Shown here: one piece after another, positions 16,163 to 23,549 of the stretch | Numbering within the stretch: position 1 is the first letter of the stretch | Layout of the letters: every line of letters starts with the position of its first letter | Assembly: GCA_003567615.1 (NCBI GenBank) | Contig: PWZC01000224.1 | Location: 1 to 25,247 of the forward strand | Source: Gemmatimonadota bacterium | GTDB taxonomy: Bacteria; Gemmatimonadota; Gemmatimonadetes; Longimicrobiales; Gaopeijiaceae | Direction: 5' to 3' | Length of the DNA: 25,247 nucleotides | Notes under the pieces: model-generated | The model's input: only the letters and a program-made list of their open reading frames with translations | Told to the model about the DNA's origin: nothing | Database searches by the model: none | Translations under genes and position numbers: made by a program

Positions 16163-16291
16163 ATCACGTCGTCTCGGCCGCCTCTGCCGGCGTCCGCCGA
16201 GGCCGGTCCATCTTCTGACGCCGTACCCTTTTTCCGGGTCGGTGAAGAGACGGACGTTTCATCCTCTGAGTGTCTGCACGGGAGCACATTT

Positions 16292-18577
16292 ATGTCCAAT
16301 CGGTCCCCTTCGTCCCCGACCTCCACCGGAGCGGCTCGCCTGGCCCCGGCGCTGGTAATCTTCCTGTTGTTGGTCCTTTCGACCCTCCCCTCCCAGTTGA
16401 TGGCCCAGTCCGGATCCCTGGAGGTGAGGGTCGTGGACACCGCCGACCGTCCCATCGGGTCCGCCACCGTGCAGGTGGAGGGAACCACCCTCGGTGTCTT
16501 CACCGGCAATGACGGTGTGGCCAGACTCTCCGGCGTGCCAGCGGGAGACCGGGAGATCCTCGTCCGTCGCCCCGGCCACGAGACCCGGCGGATTCCCATT
16601 CGCGTCGAAGAGGGGCGGACCGCCGAGGTACGGGTGGTTCTCCTGGAGGCCCCCTTCCAGCTCGAGGGCATTCAGGTTCAGGTGCTCCGGCCGGATCTTC
16701 GTCCGGACCTCCGCCTCGATGAACGTGAAATCCAGGAGGCGAACCCCCAGGATGTGGGCGACCTCTTCCGGTCCATCCCCGGACTGGACGCCATCCGGCG
16801 GGGCGGACTCGGGATGGAACCGGTGGTGCGCGGACTCAGGGACACGCAGGTGGGCGCCTACGTGGACGGCATGCGGACGCTGTCCGGTGGCCCTGGCGGA
16901 ATGGACACCTCCCTGTCCCATGTGGACCCCAGCGCCGTCCGGAACGTCGAGGTGGTGAAGGGCCCGTACGCCCTCACTTGGGGGGCCGGAAACCTGAGTG
17001 CCGTCCGGGTTGAGACCCAACAGGTGCCGCCTCCCGGATCGCGGGCTTTCGGAGGCCGCACCTTCCTGGGGTACAACGCCAATCTCGGGGCTACGGAGAC
17101 CGGTCTGGAGATCACCGGCGCCGGCGGGCGGACCGGATACGCCCTCTCCGGGGCCTGGCGCGAATCCGGAAACTACGAATCGGGGGGTGGGGTGGAGGTT
17201 CCCGGATCCTTCCGAAGCGGGGAAGTCCGGGGGAGAGGGGCCTACCGGCCCACTCCGGCCTCGACCTTCACCGTGGCCGGGTGGCACCAGGCCCAGAGGG
17301 ACATCGACTACCCCGGACGCCCCATGGACGCGGAGTGGTTCGATACCTTCAACGGCTCCCTGCGCTGGGAGTACGCCCCTGCCGGCGGCGCCCTCAGGGG
17401 GCTGGACGCCATGGCGTACGTCTATTCCGTGGACCACGGGATGAACAACGATGCCAAGCCCGCTCCCATGCGCGTGGCCACTGTCTCCGATGTGGAGATG
17501 ATGGGTGGACGCCTGAGCGCTCTCCTGGAGCCCGGACGGGACTGGATCCTGGAGGTGGGCGGCGACGGGTTCTCGGCGCTCCACTTCGCGGAGGCCCGTC
17601 CGAGAAATCCGGACATGCCCCGTCGCCTCATCTGGGGGGACGTGCGCCTCACGTCGCTGGGGCTCTTCACCCGGGCCGAACGCCCGCTGGGGCCGTTCCT
17701 TGCCGCCGGTACGGTGCGCCTGGACATGTTTCGTTCCGAGGCCGATGCGGCGAGCCCCTTCTTCCTGGCCAACGTGACGGAGGACCTCTCATCCTCCGAG
17801 GAGCGCCTCAGCGCCGCTGCCACCCTGACCCTTCCGCTGAATGACGGCTGGTCCCTCTCCGCCGGCGCCGGCTCGGTGGTCCGGCCCGGGGATGCCAATG
17901 AACGGTACTCGGATCGGCACGCGTCCAAGCGGTCCCAGGTGGGGGCCGAATTCATGGGGGACCCGTCGCTCCGGGCGGAGCGGAGCAATCAGCTCGACGT
18001 GTGGATCGAAGCCAGATATCCGCGCTGGACCGGCGGCCTCAACCTCTTCGTGCAGCAGATCGAGGACCACATCAGCATCGAGGCTACCGACCTGACGCCC
18101 CGCGCTGCGCCCCGGGTGTTCCGATACGTGAATGGGGAAGCCTCCTACAGGGGAGCCGAGGCCACCGGCTCCGTCCGGATCACCCCCTCCGTCCTGCTGA
18201 GCGGTGCGGCCGCCTACCTCCGGGGGCAGGAAGTCTCCCTGGATGAGCCGGCCCTGGGCGTCTCTCCCCTCCGGATGGATCTGGGCCTTCGCTGGGACCC
18301 ACCCGGGGATCGTCGTTTCGCCGAACTCTCCACCCGGATGGTGGCTCGGCAGGACCGGATCGCCGGAACCCGGGGAGAAATGGAGACACCGGGCCACACG
18401 CGGTTGGACGTGCAGGCGGGGCACCCCTTCCCCGGAGGCTTCATGGTCCGGGTTGGCGTGGAGAACCTCCTGGACCGGGAATACCACAACCACTTGAATG
18501 CCGTGGACCCCTTCTCCCGCACCCCCGTCCCCGAGCCGGGACGGGTGGCCTTCGCCCGGGTCAGCGTCAGCTTCTGA
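16292..18577 (+). CDS. TonB-dependent outer-membrane receptor, copper-receptor-like
   Basis: A 761-residue receptor. A signal peptide ends near residue 38 (LLLVLSTLPSQLMAQ). A carboxypeptidase-regulatory-like domain (about 40-118) is followed by a plug (about 130-245, including IPGLDAIRRGG, VVRGLRDTQVGAYVDGM and VEVVKGPYALTWG) and a 22-strand-type barrel ending in VENLLDREYHNHLNAVDP and the terminal Phe of VSVSF. The pattern around YSVDHGMNNDAKPAPMRV and the ending recall OprC/NosA-type copper receptors, and the His-rich gene upstream fits metal uptake. The substrate is an inference; siderophore or other ligands remain possible. The ATG at 16292 has GGGAG seven bases upstream. The gene is convergent with the small four-cysteine gene, with 27 bases between stops. 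Confidence 0.88.
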   Translation: MSNRSPSSPTSTGAARLAPALVIFLLLVLSTLPSQLMAQSGSLEVRVVDTADRPIGSATVQVEGTTLGVFTGNDGVARLSGVPAGDREILVRRPGHETRRIPIRVEEGRTAEVRVVLLEAPFQLEGIQVQVLRPDLRPDLRLDEREIQEANPQDVGDLFRSIPGLDAIRRGGLGMEPVVRGLRDTQVGAYVDGMRTLSGGPGGMDTSLSHVDPSAVRNVEVVKGPYALTWGAGNLSAVRVETQQVPPPGSRAFGGRTFLGYNANLGATETGLEITGAGGRTGYALSGAWRESGNYESGGGVEVPGSFRSGEVRGRGAYRPTPASTFTVAGWHQAQRDIDYPGRPMDAEWFDTFNGSLRWEYAPAGGALRGLDAMAYVYSVDHGMNNDAKPAPMRVATVSDVEMMGGRLSALLEPGRDWILEVGGDGFSALHFAEARPRNPDMPRRLIWGDVRLTSLGLFTRAERPLGPFLAAGTVRLDMFRSEADAASPFFLANVTEDLSSSEERLSAAATLTLPLNDGWSLSAGAGSVVRPGDANERYSDRHASKRSQVGAEFMGDPSLRAERSNQLDVWIEARYPRWTGGLNLFVQQIEDHISIEATDLTPRAAPRVFRYVNGEASYRGAEATGSVRITPSVLLSGAAAYLRGQEVSLDEPALGVSPLRMDLGLRWDPPGDRRFAELSTRMVARQDRIAGTRGEMETPGHTRLDVQAGHPFPGGFMVRVGVENLLDREYHNHLNAVDPFSRTPVPEPGRVAFARVSVSF

Positions 18578-18583
18578 GCCGTC

Positions 18584-18600
18584 GCCGCGAACGACGCGGC
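18584..18600. terminator. Weak hairpin between convergent genes
   Basis: GCCGCG (18584-18589) pairs with CGCGGC (18595-18600) around a five-base loop, just after the receptor stop and before the stop of the convergent small gene. A six-base GC stem without a T-tract is only a marginal terminator candidate. Confidence 0.3.
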
Positions 18601-18604
18601 TGGT

Positions 18605-18775
18605 TCAAGACGAGGACGGGGGCGTCGCGGACTCGGGGCGGCAGAGGTACTTCCGGTCCGATGCGGCGCGCCCGCACTTCTGACAGATGAACTGAACGGG
18701 GAGGACCCGGCGCACGTACTTGTCCCACTTCTTTCTACGCTTGTTGCGGGACCAGTCGCAGAGAGTCTTGGCCAT
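18605..18775 (-). CDS. Tiny four-cysteine (zinc-ribbon-like) conserved protein
   Basis: A 56-residue basic protein: MAKTLCDWSRNKRRKKW at the start, then FICQKCGRAASDRKYLC (29-45). Cysteines at 6, 31, 34 and 45 would suit a single zinc site, with CxxCGR as a knuckle. I recall similar short proteins, annotated hypothetical, in unrelated Gram-negative bacteria; their role is unknown to me. The start is the ATG at 18775, matching that family's length; the open frame upstream runs through the stem-loop at 18825-18873 and is not plausible as coding sequence. No strong ribosome binding site is seen. The Ser/Thr/Pro tail looks disordered. It could be the last gene of the glycan cassette or separately transcribed. 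Confidence 0.72.
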   Translation of the reverse strand: MAKTLCDWSRNKRRKKWDKYVRRVLPVQFICQKCGRAASDRKYLCRPESATPPSSS

Positions 18776-18824
18776 GGGAGAAGCCTGGGGTGGGGGCGGG
18801 GGATGGAAGGTCGGGAAGCGGGAT

Positions 18825-18873
18825 GGGTGAGCTTCGAGGGAATGCCGGACCCGCATTCCCTCGAAACTCACCC
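18825..18873 (-). repeat. Long stem-loop (21-bp arms) after the glycosyltransferase gene
   Basis: Arms 18825-18845 and 18853-18873 are inverted copies with one mismatch in 21 pairs and a seven-base loop. The mismatch is C/A on the plus strand but a G-U wobble in minus-strand RNA, so the stem is fully paired in the transcript of the flanking minus-strand genes. It begins five bases after the stop of the glycosyltransferase gene (18878) and ends 50 bases before the tiny four-cysteine gene. No T-tract follows in the minus direction, so it may be a processing or stabilising structure, a Rho-independent terminator lacking the U-run, or a dispersed palindromic repeat. Confidence 0.75.
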
Positions 18874-18877
18874 CGTG

Positions 18878-19666
18878 TCACGAGGGGGCCAACCCCTGGG
18901 GGCCGGAAGCCCCCAGGGGCTCGACCCTCTTCCCGATCCGGGGCGACTGCCCGGCGAAGCGCGCCTGCTCCTCCACCAGACGGGGCGGGAGGTGGGCATT
19001 GTGGCGTGAATAGATGGACGGCCCCTCGACCCGGATGGTCCGGATGAGGCCGCGGCGGCGGGCCACCGCCACCCGGTCCAGCCCATGGTCGTGACACCAC
19101 CGGGCGTACCGCGCGTCGGCCATGGTCTCCCCGCCAGGGAGCTCGTCGTGGGCAGGGAGGTCCCGACCCAGCACCAGCATGGTACCCGTCCCCAACTGAT
19201 CCACGTAGAGGCTGTGGCGGAGGGGTTTGGCGTAGTGGAAGAGCCGTCGGCGGCGTGTCCAGAAGAGGATACGGCGCTCGGCCAGGATGCTCCCGTGCAC
19301 TCCGAAGACCCGCCCCTCCCACCCGAGCCGCCGGGCCTCGGCCTCCAGAACGTCACAGTAGTCCGGCGCGTAGATCAGGTCGTCATCCACCAGGAAGACC
19401 CGGTCGTCGGCACCGGGCCGGGGATAGAACTTGCCCAACGCCTTCACATCCCGCTCCGGCAGCACCGGTATCACATTCGGGTGCCGGTCCAGCCATTCCG
19501 GCACGCCGTCGTGTTCATTCAGGACCAGGTGGAGTTCGTCCACCTGCGGCGCCAGCGAAGCCACGGCCTGGGGGAGGGACTCGGCCCGGGCGGGAAAGGT
19601 GGCCATGTGGGCCCGCCGGATGGACGGACCGGACGAGGGGTCGGATGGAGTCTCGGAGCCGGACAC
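18878..19666 (-). CDS. GT-A-fold glycosyltransferase
   Basis: A 262-residue protein. It opens with a nucleotide-sugar-type strand (IRRAHMATFPARAESLPQAV, about 17-36), where ATFPAR resembles the start of family-2-like transferases. It then has DDRVFLVDDDLIYAPDYCD (87-105), whose VDDD is the DxD metal/nucleotide-sugar motif. Further along is a polar region with GTGTMLVLGRD. The likely start is the GTG at 19666: GGGAGGT lies nine bases upstream and the previous gene stops only two bases before it. The open frame upstream (to 19867) is antisense-type sequence inside the neighbouring gene. Donor and acceptor are unknown. A perfect 11-base inverted repeat (18893-18919) lies in its last codons, and a longer hairpin follows the stop. 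Confidence 0.82.
   Translation of the reverse strand: MSGSETPSDPSSGPSIRRAHMATFPARAESLPQAVASLAPQVDELHLVLNEHDGVPEWLDRHPNVIPVLPERDVKALGKFYPRPGADDRVFLVDDDLIYAPDYCDVLEAEARRLGWEGRVFGVHGSILAERRILFWTRRRRLFHYAKPLRHSLYVDQLGTGTMLVLGRDLPAHDELPGGETMADARYARWCHDHGLDRVAVARRRGLIRTIRVEGPSIYSRHNAHLPPRLVEEQARFAGQSPRIGKRVEPLGASGPQGLAPS
18893..18919. repeat. Perfect 11-bp inverted repeat inside the 3' end of the glycosyltransferase gene
   Basis: CCCCTGGGGGC (18893-18903) and GCCCCCAGGGG (18909-18919) are exact inverted copies around a five-base loop, so a very stable GC hairpin can form in either strand. In the minus-strand message it lies in the last codons, 20 bases before the 21-bp stem-loop. Confidence 0.7.
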
Positions 19667-19668
19667 GG

Positions 19669-20553
19669 TCAGATGACCTCCCGGAAGCGTTCCGGGATCC
19701 GGATCACCGGATCGCCGGGAATCATCCCCGGCTTGTTCAGGGCATAGAGGGGGCGGATCCAGCTCTGCCAGCGTCGGGCCCGCGGAAAGTACGCGTCTCC
19801 GTCCCGGGGCTCGGCCCCGGTGATGATCTCGAAGAGTCGCCGACGGCGCTTCAGGTGCCCTCCCCACCCGGTCTTCTGACGGTCCCCATCGCCCACCTTG
19901 CCGTGGGCAAGGGCCTCATCGACCATCCCCAGATGGAAGACGAACAGGTTCGGATCGATGCGGAAATTCCGACCCTTGATCCGGTGCATCCCCGAACCCC
20001 AGGTCACCGGCGCCGTGGCCACCACCGGCTTGGTATACCGGGACGAGACGTGGGCGTAGGCCCGCTGCTCCAGGATGGGACGCTCCGGATCCAGCGGGCC
20101 TTCCTGCTCCAGGTGCTGCCCCACATCCAGCCCCAGTCCCGAGAGGGTGCGGGGGAGGCGCGGGCGGGAAGCCAGGTAGGCGGCCAGATCCATCCCCAGA
20201 CGCGGATCCACCACCAGGAACTCGTCCACGTCGCAGACGATGACCACGTCGTAGTAGTGGAAGAGCGCGTCGGCGATCCGGGACATGACCCTGGCCCGTC
20301 GGCGCATGGCCGGGACCCGCCCCAGAGGTCGGTGGGGGAGACGCAGGACGCTCCGACCCAGATGGTCGTCCGGGAGCGCCTGATCGTGTCCATCCAGGAT
20401 GGGGACGAGATTGTCCGGGCCGCAGATGCGCCCGTAGTGGGCGATCCATCTCCCGAGGAAGAAATCGTCGTTGCGGCAGGTGGTGACCGCACAGATCCGG
20501 AGTCCCCCGGAGCCGCCGCCCCGGAACGTCGCACCGTTCCCAGTCCCGGTCAT
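19669..20553 (-). CDS. Glycosyltransferase family 2-like (DVDEF type)
   Basis: A 294-residue protein. LRICAVTTCRNDDFFLGRWIAHY (about 18-40 in total) is the typical beginning of the Glyco_tranf_2_4 group, and VVIVCDVDEFLVV (103-115) supplies the DxDEF motif. The later HRIKGRNFRIDPNLFVFHLG gives conserved His and Asp residues. The group transfers sugars to cell-surface polysaccharide or lipid acceptors. The ATG at 20553 overlaps the stop of the upstream FkbM gene as ATGA, and the residues that the frame offers upstream are shadows of that gene. It continues into the next glycosyltransferase with a two-base gap. Cytoplasmic, probably membrane-associated; donor and acceptor are unknown. Confidence 0.87.
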   Translation of the reverse strand: MTGTGNGATFRGGGSGGLRICAVTTCRNDDFFLGRWIAHYGRICGPDNLVPILDGHDQALPDDHLGRSVLRLPHRPLGRVPAMRRRARVMSRIADALFHYYDVVIVCDVDEFLVVDPRLGMDLAAYLASRPRLPRTLSGLGLDVGQHLEQEGPLDPERPILEQRAYAHVSSRYTKPVVATAPVTWGSGMHRIKGRNFRIDPNLFVFHLGMVDEALAHGKVGDGDRQKTGWGGHLKRRRRLFEIITGAEPRDGDAYFPRARRWQSWIRPLYALNKPGMIPGDPVIRIPERFREVI

Positions 20554-21554
20554 GGACGCGCCCCTCCCGCTCCACCGGACCCGGCCCCGGGCACTATGTC
20601 CCACGCCGCAGGCAGCCAGGAAGGGCGCTCCCCGGAGCCGGCCTCGGTGCCTCCTCCCCGGACCATGACCACATCGGTGTGGAAACGGCCGGAGCGGCCC
20701 CCGGCCAGCTCGTCCAGCGAAGCCAGTGGACGGAGTTGGTCCCGACCTCGTCGCCGCTGGGGGACGAAGAGCCGGAAGCCCGCCAGCACGCCATCCACCT
20801 CGGCGATGGACGCACCGGCCGCTTCCATCAACGCCCGATCCACCTCCACATACCCCACCGCCAGGGGCGCCGCCGCCAGGGTTCGCTCCATGCCCCGAAG
20901 GACGAAGGACTCGAACCCCTCCACATCGATCTTGAACACCAGCGGTCCCTCCAACTCCCCAGGTCCGGTCAGCCCTCCCACCAGGGTGTCGATCCGGGTG
21001 GCGGGGACCTCCACGCGCTCCTTCTCGCTCTCGGCCTCCCCGGTGGAGAACGCTCGGGTGCGCCCGCTCCAGCGCGGCTCCAACCAGAGCCAGGCCTTCT
21101 GCCGTTCGTCCTCGCCGGCAATGGCGTGACGAAGGTGGATGCGGGATGTGTCGGGGTGCGCCTGCCGCGAGCGTTCCAGGTGGGGAAGGATGCGGGGATT
21201 CGCCTCCACCCCCAGGACGCGGGTCCCGGAGGGATAGGTGAGCGAGAACAGGCATTCGCCATAGTTCGCCCCCACATCCAGGCAGACGGCGGGCTCGAGA
21301 TGGCGGGTGAAGTCGCGCCAGAATCGGATATGGCGCGCCGTGCGCCGGCGGGCGAAGTCCAGGGCGATCTTGTGGATGGCCCGCTGGTCGTCGGGGTCGA
21401 TGGAGAGGGCGGCGTCGAAGTCCGGGTACCCGACCCACTCCGGTCGCATGGTCCCGTACCGGCGGCGGAGGAGGACGTGCATCTTCGCGGCGCGCACCGC
21501 ATCTTCCAGCGACTTTCCCACCGATTTCAGGACCCCACCCACCAGGGCGGCCAT
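20550..21554 (-). CDS. FkbM-family methyltransferase (longer form)
   Basis: A 334-residue protein. An N-terminal extension of about 85 residues precedes the methyltransferase core: VCLDVGANYGECLFSLTY (90-107, motif I), VLGVEANPRILPHL (113-126), VPATRIDTLV (183-192) and FKIDVEGFESFVLRGM (207-222). The C-terminal 30 residues are Gly/Ala/Pro-rich. Placed between a YrbL-like protein and two glycosyltransferases, it most likely methylates a surface sugar, by context. Its ATG follows the YrbL-like stop by one base, and its own TGA overlaps the next ATG. The other FkbM protein of the window (849-1595) lacks the N-terminal extension. Confidence 0.9.
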   Translation of the reverse strand: MAALVGGVLKSVGKSLEDAVRAAKMHVLLRRRYGTMRPEWVGYPDFDAALSIDPDDQRAIHKIALDFARRRTARHIRFWRDFTRHLEPAVCLDVGANYGECLFSLTYPSGTRVLGVEANPRILPHLERSRQAHPDTSRIHLRHAIAGEDERQKAWLWLEPRWSGRTRAFSTGEAESEKERVEVPATRIDTLVGGLTGPGELEGPLVFKIDVEGFESFVLRGMERTLAAAPLAVGYVEVDRALMEAAGASIAEVDGVLAGFRLFVPQRRRGRDQLRPLASLDELAGGRSGRFHTDVVMVRGGGTEAGSGERPSWLPAAWDIVPGAGSGGAGGARP

Positions 21555-21555
21555 G

Positions 21556-22149
21556 TCAGCGCCCCTCCTGGAGCCAGGCGCGGAGTCGGCGTCCCGCCTT
21601 CGCGAGGCTCAGGCGGTTGGCGATTCGGCTGAAGGGTCGGAGCGACAGCAGATTCTTCTCGCCCAGCCCATCGATGAGAACGAGGCGGTCCGCCCCGCCC
21701 CACCGGGCCAGAACCAGATTCAGGGGCTTCAGGTCGCTGACGACGACATGGTGTCGGATCAGAAGGCCGATCATGGCCTCCACCTGCGGCCACAGGTGGG
21801 GCGCAGGACCGCCGCGTTCCACCAGGGCATGGAGGGTCGGCGCCAGTCGCCCCTCCCGGTCCACCATCCGCTCCACTTCGACGCCGACGCCGAGATCGGT
21901 CTCAACGAGTCCGTGGAAGGGTGCGACGATGGGCGGATCATTGGACATGCGACTCCGGAGGACCAGGTACTCTGTGAGCTCGATACCGTGGGACTTGTAG
22001 CTGCCGAAACGGCTGGAGAAACGGACCCGCCAGGCCGGCCGGGCGGATGGCTTCACCACCTTGATGAGCCGGTCGGGCTTCAGGGGGTGTCGGTACACCG
22101 CACGACGCGCGCCGAAGGCTTCCGGCGATTGATCCGAGAGGGCGATCAT
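21556..22149 (-). CDS. YrbL-like kinase-fold protein
   Basis: A 197-residue protein with the pattern of the YrbL (PhoP-regulated) family, a small relative of lipid-A/sugar kinases. Seen in order are FGARRAVYRHPLKPDRLIKVVKP in two parts (12-34; the Lys in IKV is the likely ATP-binding position), YLVLRSR, APFHGLVETDLGVGVEVERM in part (76-95), VVVSDLKPLNLVL (135-147, a catalytic-loop-like Asp...Asn) and LVLIDGLGEKN (156-166, DFG-like Asp). The family's substrate is not established in general; neighbouring glycosyltransferases suggest phosphorylation of a glycan or lipid. It is the first gene of the YrbL-FkbM-GT-GT cassette. The ribosome binding site is weak. Family confidence is good, activity is inferred. 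Confidence 0.82.
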   Translation of the reverse strand: MIALSDQSPEAFGARRAVYRHPLKPDRLIKVVKPSARPAWRVRFSSRFGSYKSHGIELTEYLVLRSRMSNDPPIVAPFHGLVETDLGVGVEVERMVDREGRLAPTLHALVERGGPAPHLWPQVEAMIGLLIRHHVVVSDLKPLNLVLARWGGADRLVLIDGLGEKNLLSLRPFSRIANRLSLAKAGRRLRAWLQEGR

Positions 22150-22214
22150 GTCGAACGGTAGATCCGGGCCGAAGACGGATCAAGGAGGCAGGCGGCATCC
22201 GGACATGGGCGGCG

Positions 22215-23549
22215 CTAGTGGGAGGCGCCGGCGGAAGGGGTCGGTGCACCCTCCGGACGGGTGGACGTGGGTCGGGTGAGGGAGGGCGTCCTGGGGTCGC
22301 CCGGGGACCCCCGGATCCCCTCCAGATGCAGGGCCCGACCGTCTTCCTGCTCGCGGGCACGGCGCATGGCGGCCTCGGCCTGGGCCAGGAGGACCCTGGC
22401 GTCGTTGGAGGTGGGAGAGCCGGCGACGGCCCCCACCGTGAGGGAGAGGGGCTCGTCGCCCGCCTTCACCTGATCCCGGATCTGCTTGCGCAGGGAAACC
22501 AGGACGATCCGGGCCTGCCCCAGGTCGGTCTCGGGAAGCAGCACGGCAAACTGGTCCGGTCCCACCCGGGCGAGACGATCCAGGCGCCGGAACCGTCCGC
22601 GGAGAACCCGGCCCACGTCGCTCAGGATCCGGTCGCCGGCCAGGGGCCCCATCGTGTCGTTCAATTCCCTGAACCCATCCAGATCGAGGAGGGCGAGCGC
22701 CAGGGGACGGCCATAGCGCCGCGCCCGCCCGAGTTCGGCGCTGGTGTCGGCCAGGAAGCTCTCCCGATCCATGAGACCGGTCAGTGGATCGGTGCGGCAC
22801 CACCGCCTGGCCATCCCCCGCTCCCGGATCTCGGCCACCACCCAACCGGCCACCGTCAATCCGAGCCCCAGGAGGAGGGCGTCAGCCAGGAGCCAGACCC
22901 CCTCCGGCAGGGGGACGGCCAGATCGCGGCGGGCCCAGGCGTAGGTGGCCACGGCCACCCAGGCCATGATGGTCCCACCCCATCGGCCCGTGGCCCATCC
23001 CGCCGCCGCGGCGGGAAGCAGGAAGAGGAGGTGGGGCGACATGAGTTCCGGCCCCAGATCGGTCAGGAGGGCCAGGGGGCCGAGACTTCCAATGGCCACG
23101 CCCAACCAGATGACCCGGGAGGTGGGAGAACGCATGGCACACGGACTTCCGGGGACGGGGCGCGGGCGACCCCGAAGCCCGCGATTGCATCGGATGTGGA
23201 GTGACGTCCCCAGGGCCACGGCCACCACGCATGCGGGCACGACCCAGCGTATGGCCATGGGACCCAGACCGGAAGGCGTGAACACCGCCGCAGGAAAGAG
23301 GAGGTGCCCCGGAAGCGCCACGGCGAGATACGCGATGGCCATCCGCTCGAGCCGCTCCGCCGCCCGGTGGAATTCCAGATCGGCACCGAGGAAGATGAGC
23401 GCCCCCGTAGCCAGGGTGACCGGCAGGAACGCCTCGCCGGAGGACATGTCCCCAAGGAGGACGCTCACCCATACGAATCCCACGGCTGCCCCCGCACCCG
23501 CGACGAGGAAGGCTCGAAGGATGTGGTAGGACAGTGGGCGGCGATCCAT
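22215..23549 (-). CDS. Membrane GGDEF protein with altered signature (GPDQF) and intact I-site
   Basis: A 444-residue protein with about seven N-terminal hydrophobic segments (about 8-240, no recognised named sensor) and a GGDEF domain (about 250-415). TDPLTGLMDRESF (253-265) opens the domain. Asp289 and Asn297 (LLDLDGF and ELNDTMG) and Asp306 fit the usual metal and nucleotide positions. The signature reads GPDQF (330-334) instead of GG(D/E)EF: the second Gly is Pro and the Glu is Gln, while the metal-ligand Asp332 is kept. R321-R-L-D324 sits exactly where the c-di-GMP inhibitory site lies, six residues before the motif. It could be a weak cyclase or a c-di-GMP-sensing receptor. The tail is Pro/Thr/Ser-rich. 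Start ATG 23549. Confidence 0.88.
   Translation of the reverse strand: MDRRPLSYHILRAFLVAGAGAAVGFVWVSVLLGDMSSGEAFLPVTLATGALIFLGADLEFHRAAERLERMAIAYLAVALPGHLLFPAAVFTPSGLGPMAIRWVVPACVVAVALGTSLHIRCNRGLRGRPRPVPGSPCAMRSPTSRVIWLGVAIGSLGPLALLTDLGPELMSPHLLFLLPAAAAGWATGRWGGTIMAWVAVATYAWARRDLAVPLPEGVWLLADALLLGLGLTVAGWVVAEIRERGMARRWCRTDPLTGLMDRESFLADTSAELGRARRYGRPLALALLDLDGFRELNDTMGPLAGDRILSDVGRVLRGRFRRLDRLARVGPDQFAVLLPETDLGQARIVLVSLRKQIRDQVKAGDEPLSLTVGAVAGSPTSNDARVLLAQAEAAMRRAREQEDGRALHLEGIRGSPGDPRTPSLTRPTSTRPEGAPTPSAGASH

Noticed and set aside
16259..17584. A 441-codon minus-strand open frame
   Set aside because: It lies opposite the TonB receptor plug and barrel, and no domain or signal is seen.
18605..18871. 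Longer 88-residue version of the four-cysteine protein
   Set aside because: The extra N-terminus is encoded by the right arm, loop and left arm of the 21-bp stem-loop plus a Pro-rich stretch, and the family starts at MAKTLC.
19255..21129. A 624-codon plus-strand open frame
   Set aside because: It runs antisense to two glycosyltransferases and the FkbM gene, all with clear motifs; its own translation is low-complexity Arg/Pro/Ser sequence.
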